Source: Novosphingobium naphthalenivorans NBRC 102051
GTDB lineage: Bacteria > Pseudomonadota > Alphaproteobacteria > Sphingomonadales > Sphingomonadaceae
Direction of reading: 5' to 3'
Length of the DNA: 64,000 nt
Assembly (NCBI RefSeq): GCF_001590985.1
Contig: NZ_BCTX01000004.1
Coordinates: 59,162-123,161, forward strand
The position numbers and the translations under genes are program-made. Shown piece by piece: positions 11,130 through 19,609 of the stretch. Within the stretch, counting starts at the first letter, position 1. Every line of letters begins with the position of its first letter. The notes under the pieces were generated by a model, which ran no database searches, had not been told where the DNA came from, and saw nothing but the letters and a program-made list of their open reading frames with translations.

Positions 11130-11852
11130 ATGACCCTGCCGGTTCTCGTCCTGCGGCCCGAACCCGGCGCGGCGGCAACCGTCAGGCAGGCGCGGGCGAT
11201 GGGGCTCGAAGCCCATGCCTTTCCGCTGTTCGCCGTGCGTCCGCTGCCCTGGCAGCCAGTGCCGCGCGGGGACATCGACGCGCTGCTGCTGGGGAGCGCC
11301 AACGCCCTGCGCCACGGCGGCGAGGCGCTGGCGCTCTATCGCGGGCTTCCCGCCTACACGGTCGGCGAAAAGACCGCCGATGCGGCGCGGGCCGCCGGGC
11401 TCGACGTGGTGACGGCGGGCAAGGGCGGATTGCAGCAGGTCATCGCTCAGGTTCGTCACGAGCACCGCCGCCTGCTCCGTCTTGCCGGACGCGAGCGGGT
11501 CGATCTCGCACTGCCCGATGGCATTACAGTCACGACCCGCGAAGTCTATGCCAGCGAGCCTCTGCCGATGCAGCCCGGACTGGCGGGCCACCTCGCCGCC
11601 CCCGCACTCGTCCTGCTTCACTCCGGAGAGGCCGCGGCCCATTTCGCGCGGCTGTGCGACGAGGCGGGAATTGCTCGCGATACGATCAAAATCGCCGCGA
11701 TCGGACCGCGCGTGGCCGCGCGGGCCGGACAGGGCTGGGCCGCGCTGCACAGTGCCAGCCGGCCCGATGATGCCGCATTGCTGGCCTTGGCGGCCCAGAT
11801 GTGCGAAGAAGCCCGCTCGGGATCACATTCACAACTGCCAGAACAAGGATAA
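11130..11852 (+). CDS. hemD: Uroporphyrinogen-III synthase
   Basis: A 240-aa protein that would cyclise hydroxymethylbilane to uroporphyrinogen III. Sequence conservation in this family is low. Support comes from the N-terminal VLVLRPEPGAAATVRQARA, the YTVGEKTADAARAAG stretch, the C-terminal IAAIGPRVAARA, and its position straight after hemC. The ATG at 11130 begins two bases beyond the hemC stop codon. The mitofilin-like gene begins immediately after the stop. Confidence 0.9.
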   Translation: MTLPVLVLRPEPGAAATVRQARAMGLEAHAFPLFAVRPLPWQPVPRGDIDALLLGSANALRHGGEALALYRGLPAYTVGEKTADAARAAGLDVVTAGKGGLQQVIAQVRHEHRRLLRLAGRERVDLALPDGITVTTREVYASEPLPMQPGLAGHLAAPALVLLHSGEAAAHFARLCDEAGIARDTIKIAAIGPRVAARAGQGWAALHSASRPDDAALLALAAQMCEEARSGSHSQLPEQG

Positions 11853-12809
11853 ATGCAGGAATACTCCGCCATAACAGCGTCGTCCTCCGGCCGTCCGCGT
11901 TCGCGCAGCATCACTGTGTTCATTGCCCTGATGGCCTTCATCATGGGCGCGGCGCTGGTCGCCTGGGCCGCCTCGCACGGCTATCTCTCGGGCGTCCTGA
12001 CCGCGCCGGACGCGCAGGAAACGACCGAAGCCGTGGCGGAAACGCTGGTGGAACCGGCCGCGCTGCCCAATGCCGCCGCAACGACTCCTGCGCCGAAAAC
12101 CACGGCCGCGCAAATGGCAGCGATCAGTTCGGTCGAGGGCCGGCTGGCGATGCTGGAAGACCGGATCTCCCGCCTCGATTTCCAGACCGATGCCGCATCG
12201 GGCAACGCCGCCCGCGCCGAAGGCCTGCTGATCGCCTTCGCCGCGCGCCGCATGATCGACCGGGGCGAACCGCTCAGCTACGTCGCCGACCAGCTCAAGC
12301 TGCGCTTCATGAATGCCCAGCCGCGCGCGGTCGACACGATCATCGCCTTCAGCAAGAACCCGGTCACGATCGACGAACTCTCCGCCCGCCTCGAAGCGCT
12401 CTCGCCCGGATTGACCGGCGTAGAGACCAAGGAGAGCCTGTGGGATCGCGCCCGGCATGAATTCGGCGCCCTCTTCGTGATCCGCCGGGATTCCTCGGCG
12501 CTGGTCTCGCCTTCCGCCCGCATCGACCGCGCCAAGGTGATGTTGACCGCAAAGCGTATCAACAACGCCGTGGCCGAAGTCGAACGCCTGCCCGGCGCCG
12601 ATCAGGCCCAGACCTGGATCGCCGACGCGCGCCGCTACGAGGACGTCCAGCACGCGCTCGACCTGCTGGAAACCACCGCAATGCTTGAACCGACCCGTCT
12701 GAAGGACGCCGAAGGGCACAAGGTCGACCAGCCGAGCCCCTTGGCGACGCCTACACCGACGGCAACGCCGACGCCGACGTCAGGCGAGGCGGTGAAACCT
12801 AGAGGGTAA
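11853..12809 (+). CDS. Mitofilin-family (COG4223-like) inner-membrane protein
   Basis: A 318-aa protein with one transmembrane helix (about residues 21-43, ITVFIALMAFIMGAALVAWA), an Ala/Thr/Pro-rich stretch, a predicted coiled segment (about 85-120) and a helical C-terminal domain like the alphaproteobacterial Mic60 relatives found beside hemCD. The ATG directly abuts the hemD stop, so it is the third gene of the operon. The C-terminus ends in a low-complexity Thr-Pro repeat encoded by a short ACGCC/GACG repeat near 12748-12782. Whether it shapes membranes like Mic60 is inference. Confidence 0.7.
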   Translation: MQEYSAITASSSGRPRSRSITVFIALMAFIMGAALVAWAASHGYLSGVLTAPDAQETTEAVAETLVEPAALPNAAATTPAPKTTAAQMAAISSVEGRLAMLEDRISRLDFQTDAASGNAARAEGLLIAFAARRMIDRGEPLSYVADQLKLRFMNAQPRAVDTIIAFSKNPVTIDELSARLEALSPGLTGVETKESLWDRARHEFGALFVIRRDSSALVSPSARIDRAKVMLTAKRINNAVAEVERLPGADQAQTWIADARRYEDVQHALDLLETTAMLEPTRLKDAEGHKVDQPSPLATPTPTATPTPTSGEAVKPRG

Positions 12810-12829
12810 TCACCTTTGGACAGAACCTT

Positions 12830-12912
12830 CGTCATTGCGAGCGAAGCGAAGCAATCCAGAGCGGTTTACGCTCGCTCTGGATTGCCGCGGCCCTACGGGC
12901 CTCGCAATGACG
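12830..12912. repeat. Dispersed hairpin repeat (REP-like, CGTCATTGCGAG type)
   Basis: The ends are exact reverse complements (CGTCATTGCGAG at 12830 onward and CTCGCAATGACG to 12912). An inner pair, GCAATCCAGAGCG and CGCTCTGGATTGC, forms the hairpin tip. The mid-arm sequences differ, as in a degraded mobile repeat. It lies between the convergent mitofilin-like and hydroxylase genes. Similar palindromic units are common in alphaproteobacterial genomes. Confidence 0.75.
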
Positions 12913-12964
12913 ATTCAAAGTAAGACGATAGACTATAAGGGATGAGGGATGGGCGCCCCTTCCC

Positions 12965-14209
12965 TTACCCCTGCAGCAATTCCGGCAACTTGCCCGACAT
13001 CCCGCGCGCCTCATCCATGAAGAAGCGCTTGAGGGTCGGCATCCGCTGCACCGCGCCCATGCCGAGGCGGCGCGCGGCGCTAGGCAGCTTGCCGGGAATG
13101 CCGAACAGGCGGGTGAGACTGTCCGTCACCGACATGACCATGAAGCTGTCGAGGCTGCGCCACTTCTCGTAGCGGGCCAACAGTTGCGCATCGCCCGGTT
13201 CGAGGCCGAGGCGCATCCCGTCGGTCAGCACTTCGACCAGTGCCCCGACATCGCGCAGGCCCAGGTTCAGGCCCTGCCCGGCAATCGGGTGCATCCCGTG
13301 CGCGGCATCGCCGATCACCGCGAGACGCTGGTCGATGACTTTGGCGGCATGATGGAATTTCAGCGGATAGCTCATGCGCGGGGCCGCAAGTTCGATCCCG
13401 CCCAATACGCCGTGCATTCGCGCAGCGACTTCATTGATGAACATCGCATCGGTCATCGCGATCGCGCCCGCCGCGTCCTTTTCCGCGACAGTCCAGACGA
13501 GCGCGCTGCGGTGGCGGCCCTGCGCGTCGTCGAGCAACGGCAGCAGCGCGAAAGGCCCGGCGGGGTAGAAGATTTCCCACGCAGTGCCGTTATGCGGCTT
13601 CTCATGGAACAGCGCCGTCACCATCGCGCGGTGCTTATAGTCCCACTTCGCCATCGAGAACCCGGCCTCGTCACGCGTGGGCGACTGGCGGCCTTCCGCC
13701 GCGACCAGCAGCGAGGCGCGCAGCAACCGCCCGTCGCTCAGTTCCACTTCGACGCCGTGCGGCCCACGATCGCGGCGCACCGCCTCGGTCTTCACATGCC
13801 AGGCGATATGGGGCTCGTCCTTGGCCGCCTCGAACAGCGCGAGGCGCAGATCGCGGTTGAAGAACATCTTGCCCAGCGAGCCGTCCCCGGCCTTGGGTGT
13901 GAAGTCGATCTGGCCGGGCTTCATCCCGTCGGTCACGGCGATGGAATCGATCGCGCAGCCAAGCGGGGCCAGCCGCTCACCCAGCCCGATATTGGCGAAG
14001 AGGTTCCAGCTCGCGGTGGAGATCGCCGAAGCGCGCCCGTCCGCGCCTTCGGCCACGAGATCGGCCGGGTCGGCCCGGTCGATCACATGGCTGGTAATCC
14101 CCGCCTTCGCGGCCGCCAGCGCCAGCGTCATGCCGACGAGGCCGCCGCCGAGGATGATCAGATCGCGGGTATCCCCCGCAGGCTTCGCAGTCGTTTCCGA
14201 GTCGCTCAT
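12965..14209 (-). CDS. UbiH/COQ6-family FAD-dependent hydroxylase (ubiquinone biosynthesis)
   Basis: A 414-aa flavoprotein monooxygenase expected to hydroxylate the ubiquinone ring. Seen are the dinucleotide-binding motif ILGGGLVGMTLALAAA, the middle motif LVAAEGRQSPTR, and the FAD motif GDAAHGMHPIAGQGLNLGLRD with the family's GD signature. The ATG at 14209 overlaps the phosphatase stop as ATGA, so the two are translationally coupled although not related in function. Which ring position is hydroxylated cannot be told. Confidence 0.88.
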   Translation of the reverse strand: MSDSETTAKPAGDTRDLIILGGGLVGMTLALAAAKAGITSHVIDRADPADLVAEGADGRASAISTASWNLFANIGLGERLAPLGCAIDSIAVTDGMKPGQIDFTPKAGDGSLGKMFFNRDLRLALFEAAKDEPHIAWHVKTEAVRRDRGPHGVEVELSDGRLLRASLLVAAEGRQSPTRDEAGFSMAKWDYKHRAMVTALFHEKPHNGTAWEIFYPAGPFALLPLLDDAQGRHRSALVWTVAEKDAAGAIAMTDAMFINEVAARMHGVLGGIELAAPRMSYPLKFHHAAKVIDQRLAVIGDAAHGMHPIAGQGLNLGLRDVGALVEVLTDGMRLGLEPGDAQLLARYEKWRSLDSFMVMSVTDSLTRLFGIPGKLPSAARRLGMGAVQRMPTLKRFFMDEARGMSGKLPELLQG

Positions 14210-15882
14210 CGCGCGCAGGTATCGGCCTCCGAACCATCGATGTCGAGACATCTTCCGTCCCAGGTGCCTGCCGGTTCCTTCAGGCCGACCAGCGCGGCCA
14301 GCGTCGGCGCGATGTCCACCGTCTCGACCGGCACGGGCTGCTCTTCACCGGTCATGCCCTTGCGCCAGAACACGATCGGCACGCGGCGGTCATAGTCCCA
14401 CGGGCTGCCATGGGTCGCGGTATAGCCCGGCGCGGGATCGACGATCCCGACCACGCCGCGCTTGGTCATCATCAGCACCTCGCCCGAACGCTCGGGATCG
14501 AAGGAGGCGCGCACGCGCTGGATCATCGTCCAGTCCTGCGGATCGCCCTGCGGCACCGGCACGGCCTTGAGTTCCTCGGCGGTATAGACCGCATCCACTT
14601 CGGGATTGGCCTTGAGCAGCGCGACCAGCGCCCCGGTCACGGTCTTGCGCTGCTTCGCGGTCAGGCCGGTGCCCAGCCAGATATCGCCCGAGCTCCCGCC
14701 GCCATAGAGCAGCTTGCCCTGCGGCGCCGTGATACCGGTCTCTTTCGAAACCGCTTCGGCCAGCGCGTCGCCTTCCAGGTCCGCGCTGATATGCTTCGCG
14801 CCCGGATAGCCTTCCTGATTGAGCCGCTCGGGCGCATCGATCCCGCCATGGTCGGCGCTCAGCACCACCGCATAATCGATCCCGCGCGCATCGAGCGCAT
14901 CGAACAGCGTGCCGAGCGTGGCATCGAGTTGGGCAAGCTGGATGCACATTTCCACGCCCTCGTGGCCGAAGGCATGGCCGACGCGGTCGGTCTGCGAGAA
15001 GCTGACCGAAAGCACGTCCGGCACCGCGTCCTTGCCCATGCCCAGCTCATCGACCATGCGGATCGCGAGATCGCCGGTCGCGGCATCGAGGCGCGGACCG
15101 CCCGCGTAAGTGCGGTAGTCGCCCGGTTTGAGCGGGAAGCGGTAAGTGCCGATCGTGAAGTCCTTCACTTTCACCGCATGATCCACCGCGCCGCAGAAGC
15201 CGGGAACCGGCAGATCGCCATCGCCGCCATCGACCAGCTTGGCCACCGCGGCATTCTCCGCCTCGACCGCGGGCGTGATCTTGCGGTCCTCGAACGTGGT
15301 GAAACCCTTGCCGTCGAACCAGTACACCGCGTCGGTGTCATGCCCACTCATCATCACCGCCGCGCGGTCCTTGGCGGAGACGGCGGCGTTGATCGTGGCG
15401 GGATTGGCCTTCTTCATCAGGTCGCCCAGCGTCGGCGCCTTGAGGTGCCTGGGCGAGACCACCGGGTTCTTCGAGGTGCTGTCCGGGTTCGCCTCGTCCT
15501 CGACGCAATAGACCTTCTTGTCCTTGCGGCCGATGCCGGGGACGTACCAGTTGTTGGCGACAATCCCGGTGCGCGCGGGATGAACGCCGGTCAGCAGGGT
15601 CGAGTGGCCGGGGCAAGTCTCGGTCGCCGCGTGCGACTGGTAGCCGCTGGGAAACACCGCGCCATCCAGCAGCCGCTTGAAGCCCCTGGAGAAATGCTCG
15701 CGGTACTGCGCGAAGAGATCGGCCGAGAACTGATCCACCGAAATCGCCACGATCAGCCGGGGGGCGGGTGCCGGCGTGCTGGCCTCGGCCGCGGGAGGCG
15801 CGGCAGGCGTCTCATCCGCCAGCGCCGGGCTGGTGAAGGACAGCGCGGTGGCAAGGGCAATCAGCGGAAGAGCGAGGCGCAT
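14206..15882 (-). CDS. Exported alkaline phosphatase of the Sphingomonas (SPAP/PafA) type
   Basis: A 558-aa periplasmic phosphatase of the alkaline phosphatase/phosphodiesterase superfamily. Residues 1-22 (ending ALA-DE) are a signal peptide. Metal ligands and nucleophile are visible: Asp50 in VAISVDQFS, Thr89 in HAATETCPGHSTLL, Asp in the DTDAVYW region, Asp-His in SADHGG and His in THGSPWDYD. Thr89 matches the nucleophile position I recall for the Sphingomonas enzyme. The ATG at 15882 is the only start that gives the signal peptide; AAGGAA lies about ten bases upstream. It diverges from dsbD. Confidence 0.9.
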   Translation of the reverse strand: MRLALPLIALATALSFTSPALADETPAAPPAAEASTPAPAPRLIVAISVDQFSADLFAQYREHFSRGFKRLLDGAVFPSGYQSHAATETCPGHSTLLTGVHPARTGIVANNWYVPGIGRKDKKVYCVEDEANPDSTSKNPVVSPRHLKAPTLGDLMKKANPATINAAVSAKDRAAVMMSGHDTDAVYWFDGKGFTTFEDRKITPAVEAENAAVAKLVDGGDGDLPVPGFCGAVDHAVKVKDFTIGTYRFPLKPGDYRTYAGGPRLDAATGDLAIRMVDELGMGKDAVPDVLSVSFSQTDRVGHAFGHEGVEMCIQLAQLDATLGTLFDALDARGIDYAVVLSADHGGIDAPERLNQEGYPGAKHISADLEGDALAEAVSKETGITAPQGKLLYGGGSSGDIWLGTGLTAKQRKTVTGALVALLKANPEVDAVYTAEELKAVPVPQGDPQDWTMIQRVRASFDPERSGEVLMMTKRGVVGIVDPAPGYTATHGSPWDYDRRVPIVFWRKGMTGEEQPVPVETVDIAPTLAALVGLKEPAGTWDGRCLDIDGSEADTCAR

Positions 15883-15980
15883 GAGGGGGGAGTTCCTTGA
15901 ATTGTCGGCGCAATGCAGGCAGATGCGTCGATGACCGGAACGCGCGATGAGCGCAAGAGCCCCCAACGCACGGAAGCTTG

Positions 15981-18032
15981 ATGGATTTGCGCTGCTATCG
16001 CCCGTTTATGGCACTCCTGTGTCAGATCCTCGCGCTGATCCTGTGGAGCCCGCCAGCGCTGGCGGCCCCCAATCACATCGCTGCCGAGCTGGTCGCCGGC
16101 CCCGCCGCGAAGCCCGGCGGCGAAACGACGATCGCCATCCGCATGACGCCCGAGAAGGGCTGGCACGGCTACTGGGTCAATCCCGGCGATGCCGGGCTCG
16201 GGATGCAGCTCGACTGGACGCTGCCTGACGGCGCGAAAGTGGGAGAGCCGGATTATCCGGTGCCGCAAACGCTGCTGGTGCAGGGGCTGATGAACCATGT
16301 CTATGAGAGCGAATATGCCGTTCTCGTGCCTTTCACCGTGCCGGCAGATGCCGCGCCGGGCAGCCGGTTGCCGGTGCGGGTAAAGGCGCAGTGGCTGGCC
16401 TGCACCGAACAGATCTGCGTCCCTGAAAGCGCTGACCTCGCGACGGAAATACCCGTCGGAACGGCCCAGGCAGACACCGCGGCCCGCTTCGACGCCTGGC
16501 GCCAGCGCCTGCCCGCACCGCTCGATGCGCCGGCCACGATGGCGCTGTCGGACAAGGTGCTGCGCCTGGCGATCCCGCTTCCCGCCTCGGTGGCATTGTC
16601 CTCCCCGCACGTCTTCATCCGCGAGGACAAGATCGTCGACTATGCCGCACCGCAGGTCTTCACCCGCAAGGGAGACACGCTGCTGGTAACGATCCCGCGC
16701 GCGAAGTTCGCGGCGCGCGGGGCGGACGAGATCGAAGGCGTGCTCAAGCTGGACGATCAGGGCAATGGCGTGTCCTTCGCCGCGCGGCCCGGCAGCGTGC
16801 CGGTGGGCGGCGTTCCGGTCGCGGGGCCTGAAGCGCCGGACTTGCCCGCCCTGCCCTGGCTGCTGCTGGCGGCGCTGGCGGGCGGGCTGCTGCTCAATGT
16901 GATGCCTTGCGTCTTCCCCATCCTCAGCCTCAAGGCGCTCAGCCTTGCCCGCGCCGGGGAAAGCGAGGCCCATGCACGGATCGAGGGGCTGGCCTATACG
17001 GCGGGCGTGATCGCCGCCTGTCTGGTACTCGGCGGCGTGCTGCTGGCTCTGCGCGCGGGCGGGGAGCAGGTCGGCTGGGCGTTCCAGTTACAGGAGCCGC
17101 TGGTGGTCGTGGCGCTATTCCTGCTGGCCAGCGCCATCACCGCCAACCTGATGGGGCTGTTCGAGTTCACCGTGCCCGGCTTCGTCGGCACCGGTTCGCC
17201 GCGCAGCTATACGCAGGGTGCCTTTGCGACCGGCCTGCTCGCCGCTTTCGTCGCCACGCCCTGCACCGGGCCGTTCATGGCCTCGGCCATGGGCGCGGCG
17301 CTGCTGCTGCCGGTGCTGCCCGCACTCGCGCTGTTTGCGGCACTGGGACTGGGGATCGCCCTGCCTTTCCTCGCCGTCGCCTTCGTGCCCGCACTGCGCA
17401 CGCGCCTGCCCAAGCCCGGCGCGTGGATGGTGAAATTCCGCCACTGGATGGCGCTGCCGATGGGACTGACCGCGCTGGCGCTGGCCTGGCTGGTGTGGAA
17501 GGTCGCGGGCAGCCTTTTCACCTGGCTGGTGCTTTCCGATGTCCTGATGCTGCTGGTTGTCCTCTGGTGGATAGGACGCCGCCAGCGCAAGGGACTCGAC
17601 ACCCGCTGGCAAGTGTTTGCCGCAGTCCTTGGCGTCCCCGCTGCAATGGCCATCTTGCCTCAGCCTGCTCCCCCTGCAAGCGAGGTCGAATCGATCCTCG
17701 ACACCAAACCCTTCAGCGAGGAGGCGCTGGCCAAAGCGCGCGCATCGGGCAAGCCGGTGTTCGTCTACATGACCGCCGACTGGTGCCTGACCTGCAAGGT
17801 CAACGAGGAAGTCGCGATAGAGCGCGCCGAGACCAAAGCCGCGTTCGACAAGGCCGGGGTGATCGTGCTGCGCGGTGACTGGACCCGGCGCGATCCGGAG
17901 ATCACCCGCTTCCTCACTGCGCAAGGCGCCGCCGGGGTGCCGCTCTATGTCTGGTACGCGAAGGACGGCAAGGCGGAACAACTGCCGCAAGTGCTGACGC
18001 CTGCACTGCTGGCGGAGAAGGCAGCGAGCTGA
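15981..18032 (+). CDS. dsbD: Protein-disulfide reductase DsbD/ScsB-like
   Basis: A 683-aa inner-membrane protein that would carry electrons from cytosolic thioredoxin to periplasmic thiol proteins. Domains in order: signal peptide (1 to about 29), a periplasmic DsbC/ScsB-like N-terminal region with LACTEQICVPE, a membrane core of about eight helices with redox Cys in NVMPCVFPILSLK and VATPCTGPFMASAM, and a C-terminal thioredoxin-like domain with active site DWCLTCK. I use the ATG at 15981, preceded by GGAAG; a TTG sits directly before it. Confidence 0.88.
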   Translation: MDLRCYRPFMALLCQILALILWSPPALAAPNHIAAELVAGPAAKPGGETTIAIRMTPEKGWHGYWVNPGDAGLGMQLDWTLPDGAKVGEPDYPVPQTLLVQGLMNHVYESEYAVLVPFTVPADAAPGSRLPVRVKAQWLACTEQICVPESADLATEIPVGTAQADTAARFDAWRQRLPAPLDAPATMALSDKVLRLAIPLPASVALSSPHVFIREDKIVDYAAPQVFTRKGDTLLVTIPRAKFAARGADEIEGVLKLDDQGNGVSFAARPGSVPVGGVPVAGPEAPDLPALPWLLLAALAGGLLLNVMPCVFPILSLKALSLARAGESEAHARIEGLAYTAGVIAACLVLGGVLLALRAGGEQVGWAFQLQEPLVVVALFLLASAITANLMGLFEFTVPGFVGTGSPRSYTQGAFATGLLAAFVATPCTGPFMASAMGAALLLPVLPALALFAALGLGIALPFLAVAFVPALRTRLPKPGAWMVKFRHWMALPMGLTALALAWLVWKVAGSLFTWLVLSDVLMLLVVLWWIGRRQRKGLDTRWQVFAAVLGVPAAMAILPQPAPPASEVESILDTKPFSEEALAKARASGKPVFVYMTADWCLTCKVNEEVAIERAETKAAFDKAGVIVLRGDWTRRDPEITRFLTAQGAAGVPLYVWYAKDGKAEQLPQVLTPALLAEKAAS

Positions 18033-18061
18033 TGTAGCGGGAACAAAGCCCCGCAAAACTT

Positions 18062-18148
18062 CGTCATCCCCGCGAAGGCGGAGGCCCCGCTCTCTTTTTC
18101 ATACGTGACGCAGAAAAAAGCGGGATCCCCGCCTTCGTGGGGATGACG
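18062..18148. repeat. Dispersed hairpin repeat (CGTCATCCCCGC type)
   Basis: An imperfect palindrome: CGTCATCCCCGCGAAGGCGG at the left end pairs with CCGCCTTCGTGGGGATGACG at the right end with one mismatch, and the tip has a CCCCGCTC/AAGCGGG partial match. It lies between convergent dsbD and the M16 peptidase gene. It differs from the repeat at 12830, so two palindromic families are present. Confidence 0.75.
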
Positions 18149-18195
18149 GAAAACTGGGATGCGAAATGCAGTCCCGATGACAATCGAGCAGGCCG

Positions 18196-19596
18196 CTACT
18201 TCGGCAGCTCCGAAGCGATCTCCGGCACCTTTTCCAGTTGCGGGCGCACGCTGTCGAGCGGACCGACGACGACCACGCTCATCTTGCCGATGGGCAGCTC
18301 ACGCTTGACGGCGTTCTGCAGGTCAGTGGGTGTCAGCGCGCTGACCTTGCCGACATAGGCGTTCATGTAATTCGCCCCGAGCCCGAGCAGGTCCAGGCTT
18401 GCCAGCGAGTTCGCCATGCCCTTGCGCGAGGCAAGGCCGATCACGAACGTGCCGTTCATGTAGTTCTTGATCCCCTGCACTTCGGCGGCCGTGGGCGGCT
18501 CGTCCTGCATGTGCCGGATTTCCTTGTAGATCTCGGTGATCGCCGGTCCGGTGGCCTGCGCCGTCACCGCCGCGCTCTCCACCCACGAGGCGCCTTCGAC
18601 GCGATCGGAAAGGCTCGCGCGCGGCGAATAAGTATAGCCCTTGTCCTCACGGATGTTGCGCGTGATGCGCGAGGAGAAATAGCCGCCCAGCAGCGTGCTC
18701 GCCGCCTTGAAATCGACGTTTGCGCCGGGCTTGTCGACGCGCTGGCCCATCAGCACCATCGATTGCGGCGCGCCGGGTCGGTCGATCAGCACCACCTTGG
18801 GAGCCGGATTGGCAGGGGCTGGCAATGCAGTCGGTGCAGCGCCTGCCTTCCAGCCGCCGAACGCCTTTTCGATCGCCCCGCGCACGGCCCCTGCATCAAA
18901 GCGTCCGGCGACATAGAAATGCGTGCGCGCCGCGCCGAAGTTGGCTGCATGGAACGCCTTGACCTGATCCAGCGTATAGCCCGCCAGTTGCTGCTGGGTC
19001 GGGAAAACGCGGCCATAAGGGTGATCGGGATAGATCACCGAAGCAAAGGCGTCCTCGGCAATGGAATCCGGCGTGGATTTGGCCACCGAAAGGTTGCGCA
19101 TCAGATCGGCGCGCACTTTCTCCAGCTCCTCCGCCTTGAGATCAGGGCGCTGCAACAGGTCGGCGATCAGCCCGATCGCTTGCGGCGCATCCTCGCTCAG
19201 CACATCCATCGCGGCGGTGGTGAGATTGAGCCCGGTCGAGAGCGACAGGCTGCCGCCCATGCCCGCCGCCAGATCGGCCAGCTGCGAGGCATCGCGCCCG
19301 CCCGCGCCCTTCTGCATCAGCGCGCCGGTCATGTCCGCCAGCCAGACATTGGCGCCATCGTCGATATTGCCGGTGTAAACGGCGGCCAGGATCGTCGCCT
19401 TGGGCACGTTGCCATAGGGAATGAGCGTGACCTGCATCCCGTTGGGAAGCGCATAGGTGGTCATCTGCGGCAGTGTGAACGGGCGCGGCGCGCTGGGGGC
19501 GGGCGGCGCTTCCTTGGCCGCCACGGCGTCAGGCACGGCGGCAATCCCCATGGCAAGGGCGGCGGTTGCAGTGGCGAAAGCCAGGAACATCTTCAT
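18196..19596 (-). CDS. M16-family peptidase partner subunit without the zinc site
   Basis: A 466-aa secreted protein with a signal peptide (MKMFLAFATATAALAMG) and two M16 half-domains. The position where active members have HxxEH reads WLADMTGALMQKG, so the zinc-binding motif is lost. The C-terminal half keeps the Arg/Tyr region typical of the non-catalytic partner (RNIREDKGYTYSPR). It starts 13 bases after the active subunit gene, with GGGAGG before the ATG. The likely role is the substrate-binding half of a periplasmic heterodimeric peptidase. Confidence 0.85.
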   Translation of the reverse strand: MKMFLAFATATAALAMGIAAVPDAVAAKEAPPAPSAPRPFTLPQMTTYALPNGMQVTLIPYGNVPKATILAAVYTGNIDDGANVWLADMTGALMQKGAGGRDASQLADLAAGMGGSLSLSTGLNLTTAAMDVLSEDAPQAIGLIADLLQRPDLKAEELEKVRADLMRNLSVAKSTPDSIAEDAFASVIYPDHPYGRVFPTQQQLAGYTLDQVKAFHAANFGAARTHFYVAGRFDAGAVRGAIEKAFGGWKAGAAPTALPAPANPAPKVVLIDRPGAPQSMVLMGQRVDKPGANVDFKAASTLLGGYFSSRITRNIREDKGYTYSPRASLSDRVEGASWVESAAVTAQATGPAITEIYKEIRHMQDEPPTAAEVQGIKNYMNGTFVIGLASRKGMANSLASLDLLGLGANYMNAYVGKVSALTPTDLQNAVKRELPIGKMSVVVVGPLDSVRPQLEKVPEIASELPK

Positions 19597-19609
19597 CGTC
19601 TCGCCTCCC